Of a DNA stretch of 64,000 nt, positions 36,980-49,500 are shown one piece after another (the first letter of the stretch is position 1; every line of letters starts with the position of its first letter). The notes below the pieces were generated by a model. The model saw only the letters and a list, made by a program, of their open reading frames with translations. It made no database searches and was not told the origin of the DNA. Both the position numbers and the translations under genes were made by a program. This DNA is from Nymphaea colorata (Eukaryota; Streptophyta; Magnoliopsida; Nymphaeales; Nymphaeaceae), in the NCBI RefSeq assembly GCF_008831285.2, contig NC_045141.1, positions 20,456,848 through 20,520,847 on the forward strand, given 5' to 3'.

Positions 36980-37605
36980 GGCCAATCAATTTTGCCATTG
37001 GAGGAAATTTAGGAGAGAAAAGTCTGGGCCAGTCATCCTCTTGGTTAGACTTTTCTTGCCCACTTGTTTTGCAGGGTTTCCTTCAATTGGACATGTGAAA
37101 ATATCGGAGCATTTTCTCATGATTTTATGCTGAGAACTGGTCTCTTAAGAAGCGGCGGGATACTCCTCTCTGTTATGTACGCTGAATCGCAAGTTTGTTA
37201 CTTTTCTGGTGTTCAATTCGACAAGAATTAACCATTACGAAAAAAACATGAGCTTTCCTGCTTCGCGCTCTCTGAGTTATTGCAAACTGGTACTCGAGTT
37301 ATGCATGACTCTCTGACCTATGAATGATCAGAACATTGTCTGTTCTTGATAGGCAAGCATGGATTAGCTGGAGCTCTACCATTTTATGGTAGATAAAGTA
37401 CTCAAAGTTCTTGACTGCTTTCAAGTCTTTTTAAGTCCCATGCCCAGCCAGGCGGGACGTTATCTTATCAATGTATCGCTGCTAGAGTGCACGCTTGTGT
37501 GTGGGCATCTTTCCATTATATCTGGGGGTGTGTATTGTATGGCCACACAATTGGAGCTTTGTTTTGTATGGTTTTTCTAAATCTTCTGAATCCGACTTTC
37601 TGTGT

Positions 37606-37645
<40 letters not shown>

Positions 37646-38532
37646 TCTTATGTGTGACGGCATCTCTTGGAATAGAAACTTGGGTCGGTTCCCACCTGGA
37701 CCTTGCATCAGTTTTGGTTGTATTTGCCATATGTATATTGTGTGTGATAGTATGTCAAAAGATCAGATTCAAATTGATTATGCTTTTAACTATATCAATT
37801 TTTTCGAACACTCACATATTCAGATTCAAATTCAGATGAAAAAAAGCTATATCCAGATCTGATTACGAAATCTGATTTCACAATCCAAGCCTGACATTTG
37901 TATTCGCATCTGAACCCACATCCAAATTTTAAATTAAATGCAGCTGATTTTCAAAAGTAAGGGCATGGGATGTATGGGATCTGCCTCTAGCCTTTGCACT
38001 CACTCTGCTCGAACGTGTGATGTTTTAACGAATCTGTCCCACCTGCTCGGAATTCGTAAAGACAAGAACTGAAGCTTATAACTTCCGCATAATGAATGAT
38101 AGGGCAAGTTTTCAACTGCCCAGTTGTTTTTTTGTACGTCGTCGTCTCTATCTCACTTTCTGCTCCCTTTATTACTCTCGAAACTGTAGTCCGAGGCCAT
38201 TACTGTTTGGGCCTGCGATGTGAAGAAGCTTGTCTGTCTATGTAAAGGCCCTACTATCTCCATGGCGTATTAAATGTGCAGAGGTGTTCCACGGTATCTA
38301 CTGTCAGACAAGTATCTGAATCTCGCGAACTGTAGTTGGGGTGCAGTAAATTCGAAGTCCATTAGCCTTTCAATTTTTATTGGTTTTCACTTTCCCAATG
38401 ATTTTAACATAAGATTTGCTATGCAGCATTTTGCATTTGACATATAAGAATGGGTCGTGCACTCGTGATGTCACAGCATTTATAATTAAAACCATCAAAC
38501 TTTGTTCTCACTCACTCACTCACTCTGTCTCC

Positions 38533-38566
<34 letters not shown>

Positions 38567-39235
38567 GAGATAGAGACGCATATAAACCGATATGACTTTC
38601 CGATTAACTGCGTTGCTAGTTCACAATGTGATAAGTATAAATTTGTTTTTTAAACTCAAAGCATTAGTTGTTATCCAACTTTTCTAATATTGCAGTTTTA
38701 CTTTCAAGGAAGATCTTTTATTCATGCTTGTTTATTTTTCAGGCCATTTTCGAAGTCATTAAGTTGTTATATTTCTTAATTTATATAACTGCAATAAGCC
38801 GAATCTGTAACATGGCATTTTGGTCATTGAAATAATGTTCTTGTTACAACTCGTGTCACATAAATTTATTCCTAAATCTGTTACGTGTATTGGAATGATC
38901 TTAATAATGTTTTGATGAGAAACGACATTAAATTAACCTTTTTTAGTCTAATAACTTTTTTTTTTTACAGTAAGGGAAAACCAAACATCTCTCATAACAT
39001 AATTGTTTTACTAGAACAAAAATGATTCACAAAACAACCATGAATGTAGACTTGTTTTAAGGTAAATTAGTGTTTACAAACATTCTAGAATGTTCATATG
39101 TTGTTTAAAACACATTTTAGTAAGAATTTAAGAGGTCTGGTTTGTCATCTCCGTCCTAAGTGGCTTGGGATAAACCAATTTTCATTATGTATATGTATCT
39201 ATAGAGAGAGAGAGAGAGATGAGGGGAAGAGGGAG
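36980..39235. other. intergenic, repeats
   Basis: No gene. 37790-37960 is a CAGATTCAAATTCAGATG-type degenerate block of the GGATTCGGATC family. 38511-38568 is a compound (CACT)n(CT)n(CA)n microsatellite. Confidence 0.5.
37609..37680. repeat. (GA)n microsatellite and flank also copied to 61.3 kb
   Basis: A 35-nt (GA)n run at 37609-37643 is followed by GGTTCTTATGTGTGACGG and CATCTCTTGGAATAG. The same flank, with minor changes, appears twice in the spacer at about 61266-61302 and 61332-61377. Confidence 0.8.
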
Positions 39236-39239
39236 AGAC

Positions 39240-39376
39240 AAGAACCAGTCCGCTTAACCACTATAATGGCATCCTTAATCCTCAGCTCGATATTCATCCA
39301 AAGATTGCACCCTCCAAGAATTGAACTGACGACGTGGCTATAATACGTCAGCTGACCCAACCGGTTGCTACCCAGA
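39240..39376 (-). mobile_element. SINE-like sequence, minus strand (candidate)
   Basis: Read on the minus strand, GGGTAGCAACCGGTTGGGTC (box A-like) is followed by GTCAGTTCAATTCTTGG (box B-like), then TGGTTAAGCGGACTGG. The layout resembles the plus-strand candidates at 11833 and 15395. No poly(A) tail is evident. Confidence 0.35.
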
Positions 39377-40479
39377 GAGAGAAAGAGTGAGAGAGATATT
39401 AGTAAGTAGGTAGGTGAGCATGACCCATAAGAAATCGGTAATAACCTTGACAGTTGATCTTTTCAAGCACAGAAGAAATTGATGAGAAGTGCTATTTATT
39501 TATTTATTTTAGAGTGTGAAGTCTCAATGCCCCATGCATTAATTCGCTAAGATAATTTAGTTGGGTCTTCACCAACCCTCTTAATGAAAGGTATCACGTA
39601 TATAGGGTTGAGTGCATTCACTGTGATTCTTTTAGGATAACATTGAATCGAAGAGAACTTGAAAGCCCTTGTGCTGTCTGCGACTGTTTACCTGAAGAGG
39701 CATCTTTCACGCTTCAAATTTCTTTACCTGCAGTTGGTATCAATCACATTTTCCTTTAATTGCAGGTTGGAAGAGGGCAGCCGAATCTTTCCAGACCGTG
39801 GGCCTTCTCTGTTCTTAATTTCTCGCCTGCAGAGGTTCAAAATCCACATGGGCTCTGCAATTCATCGTGTATCTCTTAATCAGTAAATGAAGAGTTGAAA
39901 GAAAAAGACAACCTGCAGTGGTTTAAATCAAATACAGATTGAAAAACAATATATCCCATTTTGTTCTAGGCAAATTCGAGGTTTACCAAGATGGATTTTG
40001 ATTTTTGAGGAGCTTATTTTTCATGTTTCACACATAAATACTTGTACACCCCATCAAGAAGAACCCACCTTATCAATAATGGAGCTTATTCATGCGAGAC
40101 AATTATAAATGGCTTTGGCCTTGTGATGAGGGTTGATTGTTACCTGTGTACTGCCACCAATTTGGTAACGTCCATAGTTTGCTCTTGCCAGGTGAGAGAT
40201 GCTTTCATATACTTGTATTCTTATCCAAGTTCTAAAATTTTACCGGCGGAGGGAATGATTGGATTTCAGGCCAGGATCTGGTCATCTGTTTGGATCGAAC
40301 ATGTAGTCAGATGTAGTTCTAACCACCATATCAATTTTTTGAGATTTTGTTCGTGTGTTCAGTTTCCAATCCAATGAAGAGGCGTACACTATACTGATTT
40401 TAAACCAAATTCAAGCTACACTATAATATGTTTAGAACCGATGTTCACAATGTGCAAATTTTGGATATATGATGTTAGT

Positions 40480-40960
40480 TTTACTGATAGATCTGATGTC
40501 CAAATCTGAATCCGATAAGATATTTTTTTAATTTTGAATCTGAATGTGGTAGGAGGATGCTATTTCTTAAGTTGGAATCCAGTCCATTTCTTGATCGGAT
40601 GTTAAATTTTGTTCCACAACCAATGTCTTTTAAAGCAGTTTGGTCAGATATCGGATCCAAATCAGATTTATTGACATGCCTACCCTCTTGCCATAACATA
40701 TGCGGCTGCTGGTGAGCCAGGGGTACATAGGCCGACCCTTGGGCCAGGGGCTCGCATGGGCCTTGGCTCCACCTCAATTTTAAAAAAAAATTACATGTAA
40801 ATTTTAAAAAAAATTAATGTTTCTATATAAAAATTTTGAAAAATGATATTTCGATTTGTATCAAAATTTAAAAAATTTAATTCGACCCTCTTCATAAAAA
40901 AAAAAAAAAAAGGGGTTGTGGTCATGAATGTGGCCACGGCCCGGGGCATCCAGCACTGCT
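40480..40960 (+). repeat. two abutting dispersed-repeat remnants
   Basis: 40480-40690 is a degenerate AATCTGAATCCGATAAG / ATCGGATCCAAATCAGAT block ending at TTGACATGCCTACCCTC. 40700-40960 is a third copy of the 'CAGGGG...GGGCCTTGGCTCCACC' element with an A/T core (AAAAAAATTACATG), ending near GGCCACGGCCCGGGGC. Confidence 0.45.
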
Positions 40961-43185
40961 GGTAGCTAGAATAGTATTTTAGCGGCCAGCAAGAAAGAAT
41001 CGTCGTTTCCAGGTGGTCCTTAATTAAGAGCCATGCATGTTAGGTCTCCTAGCGGACACATTGCTTTGTTCTGGTTCACACACACGGGGTGGAAGTTACT
41101 TACGTCTTCAACCATCTCTCGTCCCTTCTCTCTTACATTCATACCACATTATTTCATACCTTCATATTTCGAGGTAAGCCAGTAAATTCTGTAATGGACC
41201 ACAAAACAAGACCTAGAAACATATTCTATTCTTCCAATATATACTTTTTGTGACATATATTTTGCCAACGCCATGCTTTTGTTTCGCAAAATATGGTGTA
41301 ATTATGGCTACCATTTGATTATTGTTGAATTAATTTATAATTAAATCCATAATTCTTTTTCATCATGTCTTCTTGAACAAAATCATGGTCTTTTCAGATC
41401 TTGCATTTTAAAAACATGAGTTTCAAAAACAAGACATGTAGTTCTTCTGATGGATTTGCCTTTATATATAATTTTGGAGGTGCTTGATAAGATAAGAAGA
41501 ACGTTGTGTTTTTATAAAAGTATACGTTCTTAAAATATATGGTCTAGAAAAACCATGTTTGTTTTCTGTAAAACATGATGTAATTATGGAAATTGTTTTT
41601 GAAATCCAACGTCCAAACATTGAGTATAATGATACTAAGTTGCATGGTTAAAAAACAAAAATTGGTGTTTTTAGATCTAAAAGCATGCGTTTCAAAAACA
41701 AAATATTCTTTAAACACCCTCTTAGAAAGGGACTTGGTCTTGCAGGATTTTTCCCTTGGACGAGCCACTGTATTTTTCAAAGTTTTTGCCGTAGTCAAAT
41801 TTAAAGTTTTGAAAATATTTATAAATTAGATTTTGATTTAATTTTAAATACTTATAATGTGCTTTTGATAGAGAGGAGGGGTGGTTGACAAGGTGGGGTC
41901 GCCACTTATCGCCATAAAAGAAACTAAATGAACACTTAAATTAATTCTTTGATATCATTTTATTGACATAATGGCTAATGAAGAGGCTACATTAATATTG
42001 GTGGGTGTTAATGTGAGAGCTCATTTTGAGCCTTTTTTTTACTTTTTTTTTTTTTTAAAAACATTGATATTACGCAAGATCCGTAGATGTAGATACAGAC
42101 CGACATTAGTAGCACTGCTTTAGACACAAATAAAAAGGCCAACTCGAGGGAAATGTGATGGTACAAATAGAGCTATATATATGACAATAATGTGGCATGA
42201 AATGAAGCGTATAGCAAATTAATATAGGCCCACAAATATTGCCAACTTACTAAAGTTGCTTGTCTTTGGGCACGGAAAAAGATTGAAATTAATATTTTAG
42301 CTTCCATTATTTGACGCAATGAATAAGCTTTCAATGAAGTGTCGATCCCTTCTCGGCTTTCATGAAGTGACAAGAGCTCGTGTTTCGAAAAATGTGTCAA
42401 CATTCGCAAGAAGTTATGGAAAAAAGTTGTTCACTTGGTTCAATCATGATCCACCTAGCAATTATAGCAATTAAGGTGAAATTCCAGATTAGGTTAAATT
42501 ATTAAACGGTGTTGTTTTGAATGACACTTTGCCGAACATAGTTTTGTTTTTTTAATTTAATTAGTAAGTTTAGTTATAGAAATATTAAAATGATATTTTT
42601 TTATGTATAGTTTATATGACAGGTGTAAGTTATTTGTTATCGTCGCACGTAAAAATGTGTAAAACAAATAAAGACAGTGCAACGATGAGATGACTTAACA
42701 CCAGAAGCACCCTCAGTGGTTCTTAGGTTGTTGATGTCCTGTCCTTTTAAAAACATTGGTTTGTCAAAATTGAGTTTTTCACAAACCAAGTTTTATGGAT
42801 AGTCACTCAAAATCCTCCAAAACAAAACAACATTTAAGTGTACCAACCAAACACGCTCTTAGTAATTGGATTTCAATTTGTTCTCCTACAAACATGAGCC
42901 TGGTTTGGTTTTTTTATCTTTTTTTTTTTAAGTTTTTGAAATTCCTTGTAATTTCTTCTGATTTGATCATTTTTTGAATTTAATTTTTATTTATGAGATC
43001 ATTTTCTCAGCAGCCTGATGAAGATTCAAAACCTCTTGATTGTTTAAACAATGGGTCCTAGAAAGTGTGAAGTACCCTTTACTATTTTGTGACATTGATC
43101 CAGACCAAATTAAGGCTTGCCAGTGCACATTTATCCTGGCGGTCAATTAATTCTCTTTCTATGAAACGTACGAAGGAGATATAAC

Positions 43186-43189
<4 letters not shown>
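40961..43189. other. intergenic, no supportable gene
   Basis: AT-rich with only short frames. 42715-42865 shares ends and interior motifs with the MITE-like blocks at 9910 and 45582. Confidence 0.45.

Positions 43190-43220
<31 letters not shown>
43190..43220. repeat. (TA)n microsatellite
   Basis: About fifteen uninterrupted TA units directly abutting the foldback element. Confidence 0.95.
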
Positions 43221-43222
<2 letters not shown>

Positions 43223-43223
43223 G

Positions 43224-43371
43224 ACCCCTTCCTTTCATTGGCAAAAAATTGTTTATGTTATTCGAAAGATAGCATCAAATCATGCTCTTATATTATATAT
43301 ATATAAGAGCATGATTTGATGCTACCTTTGGAATAACATAAACAAATTTTTGCCAATAAAAGGAAGGGGCC
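43224..43371. repeat. 148-bp foldback (near-perfect inverted repeat)
   Basis: The left arm 43224-43294 (CCCCTTCCTTTCATTGGC to GCATCAAATCATGCTCTTAT) and right arm 43301-43371 are reverse complements with about six mismatches and almost no loop (a TATATA centre). Position next to a (TA)n run suggests insertion at TA, as for many MITEs. Such a transcript would also fold like a young MIRNA or siRNA hairpin. A partial third copy of the right-arm sequence follows in direct orientation at about 43378-43415 (GGAATAGCATAAATG). Confidence 0.85.
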
Positions 43372-43415
43372 ATCCCCGGAATAGCATAAATGCGTCTTTC
43401 TGAGCAATAAATATG

Positions 43416-46160
43416 AAAGCGCAAAAACTGATTAAAGTAACGAAAAAGATGTCTTGAAAGTGCCCATTCAGAGATGGGTTTCTCAGTCAGAATTACTTGA
43501 ATGACGAATTTGAAGTTTTTTACTAATTAAATATTCAAAATTGTAGATGGTTATTCATGACCGCATCTCACTTCTTGCTTTTTTAATGTTTTCTTGTTTA
43601 TAGTTTGTATTTTTTTTTGTTTTATGATTTTTATTTTCCTTTCTTGAATAATTGTTCCATAGACACATTTCATTTTCTCTTTAGTTTTGTTTTAAGATTC
43701 TCTTCTCACTTATGTTCTCTCCTTTGTATCTTCAATCATGGTCAGTGCAGGAGAAGTTTATATGTTCATTATATCCACACACACACACACACACACAACG
43801 GATGACAATTAGCAATCTTTTGTGGGATAAACTTGATATACGATTGCATGCTTATGTCTTAAAATATCTTGAATGCTTCAATGAAACACAGTTGTAAAAC
43901 TTTAGCTTGATCTGTTCTAAATATAGATGTGTTAAGTCATTGGTTCTCGCTCTAAGTCAGCATGAGATCAAACTCATTTAATTAAATCACTTTTTTTTTT
44001 TTTACTCATCAAGTGTTTATGATAGCATACCGATAGATCTAGACACTTACAACAGAGAAAAAAAAAATGTAATTAATGTACATTTATTATGAAGTGGCTA
44101 CAAGATGTCCTGTATTTCAGATGAAGCAAATTATGCATAAAAGCCTTTCCCTCTAAAGTTGCTCACAGTGTTCTGCAGACAAATTGTTCAGTCGGCATTG
44201 ATCAATTTCTCTTCCTCTATTGATTTCTTCAACGCCCTTTTTTTTTTTCCTGGGCTCCACATTGCCCACCCTGAAAAGTAACATACATATGTATATGTAC
44301 ATGCGTATGTATGTATGTATGTATGTAGTTATTATAGAAAATTGGACTTCTTATACTGCAAGTTTACTGCAATCTTAGCCATTTCTTTCTCTTTCTTTGA
44401 GGAACATGTATAATTCACATTAAAAAAGTACCTGCTAACATATCTAACAATTTAAATCCCTTCGATATACTTTCTAAAGGGTCAAAAATACGATCCGGAA
44501 ATTCATTTCCTCTCTTATTAATCTGTCATTATCAGAATTACAATATCAGATTACAACTCCAAAAGTTCGATTCAGTTGCTTATTCTAATACACATATTGA
44601 AATATATAGGCGACCATTTAGTCGATGGCTGTTGATATATTCGATGCTGGTGTCACAGACAAGCGCATACATTAATTTAATTCATGTTTTTAGCTTCCGG
44701 CAACGTGCAACGTCCGGACCATTATATTTCTTGATCATATGCGAAGTTCAATGGATGTGCATTATTTTTATGAAAATTGTGAACCTTACTTGCTATTTAT
44801 TTAAAAGTATAAACACTAGGTGCAGATCATTTCTGAATAAAGAATCGCTTTCTTAAGCAAATAAATTAGAAGTAGTTCTGTACGAGAAGAAAGATGATGA
44901 ACTTATCCATGTGGGTCGTAAGGAATAGGCGGTGTTTGAGAGGAGGAGGAGGGAAGGAAGTCGGGCCCTGATCATGACATTCAATCTCGCATACCGTGAA
45001 GAAAGTAATACATTCTTATGAAAGAGAGACAAAAAAAAGCGGAGATATTTTATCCAAGGCATTTATTAGTTTCTCGGATTTGGATTCGACCCACACTTTG
45101 TGCAGTTCAAATACGTCATAACACTGGGAAATTAATCACTTTCTAAATGGAAAAAACTGATTAGAGGTGGTAACGTCTATGTTTATAGAAGCTAAATCCT
45201 GATTTTTAAATCCTAACAGTACTCTGACTTGCTTGTCTATCTTTGTGCCATCAGCTGGATGTTTTGAAGAAGCCCGCACGATTCATGTTGTGAATTACTT
45301 GAACATTAAACTAATACATATATACATATTAAAAGACTACCATTCACTACCTAACTATTATGCTCTTTATTATTAAAGATAGAATACTACTATTAGATGA
45401 TAATGGACTTTTTTTAAAAAAAAAAACTAAAAATGCATCGAGTCAGAGCAAGAAGCTCAAATGTATGACGAAGTAAGTATGCTTTGTAAGCAAATTTTAA
45501 GTACAAATTGTTGGGAGGTAATTGAGATATACAAAAACTAGATTGTGTTTCCAAAATTGGTATCTATAATAAGTCTTTTGGGGGCGTTTGGATGCCACTT
45601 TAAAACCTGAAAACCACTTTTTAAAACTGTTTGGATGATAAAGAAGATGTTGTTTTGTGAAAAATGGAGAAGTCAGTTTTTACATGAGGATGAAAAAGCT
45701 GGATCCACAAAGGTTTTTCATCAAAACATGGCTTTTACTTTGTTATCCAAACATGCAAACTAGGTTTTCTAAAAGCTCATAAAAAGAAAAAAAACCAAGT
45801 TTTTACAAAACCTGGTTTTGTGAAAACCAAGTCTTAGAGAGTTTGGCATCCACCCTTATAGTTTTGGGCAACTAGTGACAATAGGGCTCTCTCTTATACT
45901 ACTCTCGGGCTTTTAATTTGGTAGATCTTAATTTACATTCTTGTTCTAAAAAGCTAAAATTAGAATAATGAATTACTTAGCAAACTCTTTTGTAAAATTT
46001 TGAATATTTGCAATAACTTTTTTTTTTACGGACAAAAATTATGGTAACAAAATAATTTGGGAGTGTTTCGTTCAAAAAAATAAAATAGATTTATAAAATA
46101 ATAGTTTTAGTGCTTGATGAATCTAAATTTAATTTTTAAAATAAATTGATATGACACTGA
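43416..46160. other. intergenic, no supportable gene
   Basis: (CA)n at 43776-43798 and a GTAT repeat at about 44306-44326. 45582-45860 is a MITE-like block (GGGGGCGTTTGGATGCCAC to GTTTGGCATCCACCC) whose ends are partly inverted repeats. Otherwise AT-rich with short frames. Confidence 0.5.
45582..45860. repeat. MITE-like element with partial terminal inverted repeats
   Basis: The left end GCGTTTGGATGCCAC and right end AGTTTGGCATCCACC are partly complementary (TGGATGCCA against TGGCATCCA). The interior is rich in AAAACCTGGTTTTGTGAAAACC palindromic motifs. About 280 bp, a typical MITE size. Confidence 0.5.
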
Positions 46161-46460
46161 CAAAATGGGAAAGTATTTGAGCCTCTTTAATCAGATTTTT
46201 CAAAGAGGAAACGGGCGCCATGTGGGAGTGAGATGTGCTTCCAGCCGGCGCCGATGGAATCCACTCTACCTTCACTTTTTAATTTCGGTCAAAAGAAGAA
46301 GCGGACAGCGCCGGAGACATTTGGCAGCGGTGGCAAGATATCGGAAGGGACTGTCCCCACGCCAACTGCCGTGGCGGTCGACGGGTTGGATGAAGGAATT
46401 GAATGCTCCCTCCCACTGCCACTTCACCTCCCACGTCCTCTCCGAGTTCGGTTGCTCGTC

Positions 46461-46466
46461 TATAAA
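46461..46466 (+). promoter_or_regulatory. TATA box of the fatty alcohol oxidase gene
   Basis: TATAAA in CGTCTATAAATCATGC, 116 nt before the ATG, after a GC-richer promoter-proximal stretch. Confidence 0.65.
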
Positions 46467-46581
46467 TCATGCATCTTCCCTGGCCCTCCCCGTGCTGTAA
46501 TTTTCTCTCTCTAACCAACAACTCAACTCAATCCATCCCTCTTCCTCTTCTTCGATCTTGCTTGCTTGGGACCGGTCGATC

Positions 46582-49500
46582 ATGTCGAGCCGTTACAGTC
46601 TGGGAGGCGAAGTTCATCCCGAGCCTGCGCTGGAGCTGACCGAGGTGGCCATCGAGCTGGATGGCGAGGACACGATGAGCAGACGGTCCATGAGCTTCCG
46701 GTCAGACTGCGACGAGGCCAACAGCCACCGGCTGCTGAGGGGCGGAAGGCCCCCTTACCCCCACTCCTACTCCCGCCGCCAGATGGAGGTGCTCACCGCC
46801 GTCTGCGACACCATCCTGCCCTCCATCGACTTCGACCTCTACAAGCGCAGGACCGTTCCGGAGCCCCCCCTGGCCGCGGAGGAGTCGCTCAGGACCTTCT
46901 TTGCTACCTCCGCGTCCATGGCCGGCACTCCCCAGCATGTAAGAATCCTTCGTCTTACCTTCCCTTCCCTCTTGTCGGCCGACAAACTCTTTCAACTCTC
47001 ACCACCTTTCTTCTTCATCTTCTTCAGATTGCGGGATTCATCAGCGAGAGGATGAAGCACCCGCTGCTGGGGCTGCTCCGCATGGCATTGTTTCTGCTGT
47101 CGACCTGGTACGGCACCTTCATCTGCTGCGGCTGGCTGAGCGTCGGCACCGAGTTCCCTTACTTCCGCAAGTTTTCCGATATCGAGCTTCACAGACGGGA
47201 GGCCATCCTGCGGTCCTGGTCCTCCAGCTACTTCACCATCCTCAGGCAGCTCTTCAACGCGCTCAAGTTCCTCACCCTCCTCACTTTCTTCACTCAGGCA
47301 AGTATTCACCGCCCACCAGCAACTTCAATTTCACAGTAAAAGTACTTCACTTCATTTTCTTAGTCCAACCTCAGTTTTGCTAGCTTATTAGTTATTAAGT
47401 ATTGCAGAAAAAGAAGAAGTAGGAAAAACACGCTGTTCTCCAAGAGGAAGTAGAGTGATTTACAAGGCATATAGTTAGGCGTGCCGAGTCCATTGCCAAT
47501 CATTGGCAGCGCTACCTACTAGCGCTTTCTCGTGGAAGATGGAGGGTCGAAATTCTGCGGTTACTTCCGATGGATGGGGGCGACGTTAACCATCCTGCTA
47601 CGGGAGAAAGCGTCCCCAAGCAAATTTATGACGCGCGCCACCTGTCGAGTGCAGCAGCACGCTGTCCGGCATTCGTTCTTCCAATGGCATCATTAATCGT
47701 CGTTCCGTATGGCCTTTTCCGGAAATCCTACTTTCACACGGAAGGCATTCTGACGCGCGTGAAGTTCTTTCAGCTCTCCGTCGAGCTTCTCATACTTCGC
47801 TTTTATTTCATTGAAATAATTAGAAGCAGCGAGAGCACTGTAAGTAGTTCCGGCTCTTGGAGTGCACTATAGTTCACTCTCAAACAAACCAGAACACTCC
47901 AAAGAGAATGGCTTTGAGAGTTTTACGCAAGACTAAAAAATGAATGATTTTGTATACATATTATATATAGAGGATAAGGTAGTATTATTATTCTATGCTT
48001 TGATCCAAAAGGGTGGGATGGCTATCCTCCTTTCCCAATTCTTTTCCGTTTCAATCCGTGGGCCTGAGTGACTTTTCCGGCTGCCGATCGCCCACCAGAA
48101 TCCCGAAACCGGACCCCAGAAATCGGCAAGTATCTTCAAGAGAAGTAATGAGCACGCTGCTGCATTAAAGGGGGTCCCCAACTTTTTGAAGACGCTGCTT
48201 CTCTCAAAATCATTTACAAAGAGCTTTCCCCATCGATCGACTATTAGCCTCTTATAAGCGTCTTGCCAGATAGATAGATAGTCGAGCGGTCGACTTCAAC
48301 ACCAAGGTCGTCGCTTAAACGTACATTCTGGATGGCAAAGCTTCCATATTGGTGTAACTGTAGAATGTTCTGCTGCTTTAAAATTTAATGTATTTTGAAG
48401 TTAGTCGCTTTATAAGTTCTGCACATTTACTGGGCCATCGCCATGCGGCGGCCATTAATCAGTGGAGGTCGGAACATGAATGAGGAACTAATAGTAAGAT
48501 ATTGAGATCTCGTGAAAGTTACCAGGAGCGACCATGACAAACCACCTTAGCTTTCATCCGGAAATGGCGAAATGCTCTGGACTGCCAGATCAGATGAATT
48601 GGATGGGAGGATGAGTGGGGCCTGTCATAAAGGGGGTCAAACGCAGTAGGTACTGGAAGTAAACTTTCTCAATTGTTCACGAGCGATGTGATAGTGGTTT
48701 TTGAATTGTTTTTAGAGACTAATTGTTCGAAATCATTAGCGTTTCTTGTTTTCTTTTTTCTCGCTTCTAGAGAACGATTTAAGCATGTACTGACTGTGAA
48801 TCAAATTTTGCATGGTGAGTATTTCTTTCCCAATTTGGATTTGTAAGTTTTGTTAATTGATTAAGATGTAATTGAAGATTAAGAAAAGATGCAATCCTTG
48901 GTAGAAACATGTTGACGCTTTTAGTTCGTCGATTTTGGGGCAGGTGGACCAGAAGAACGAGAACCCGTCGTGGGCGGCCCTCGGGTACTGTGGCCCCGAC
49001 CCCGAGTTCGCGAACCGAAAGAAACGGCCGGATCACCGCCAAGGCAAGGACGGCGACGGCGCTGAGTACGGGCCTCTGCATGGCGCCGTCATCGACATGG
49101 AGAGCGCGGAGGACGGCGACATTGCTGCCTCCCTCAGAAACTCCGGCTTCTCCGTCACGATCCACCGGAGGACACGCAGCGGAAAGACGGTGGCCAACAT
49201 CATGAAGAAGCTGAAAGGAAGGGGAGGCGAGTGCGACGACGTGGACCCGGCTGTGACGATCCGCTGCGACGCCGTAGTCGTCGGCTCCGGCTCCGGCGGA
49301 GGAGTGGTGGCGGGTGAGATAGCTAAGGCGGGGTACAAGGTGATCGTGCTGGAGAAAGGGCGGTACTATGCCAGGAAGACGCTGTCGCTGCTCGAGGGTC
49401 CGACGATAGATCAGATGTACGAGGGCGGAGGCGTTGTAGCCACCGACGACTTGGGCATCCTCGTGCTCGCGGGGTCCACCGTTGGCGGCGGATCCGCCAT

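Noticed and set aside
46566-47339. 257-codon plus frame overlapping FAO exons 1 and 2
   Set aside because: It is a frame shadow of FAO exon 1 that joins the true exon 2 frame through the unspliced intron. The spliced model 46582-46938/47028-47297 matches FAO proteins.
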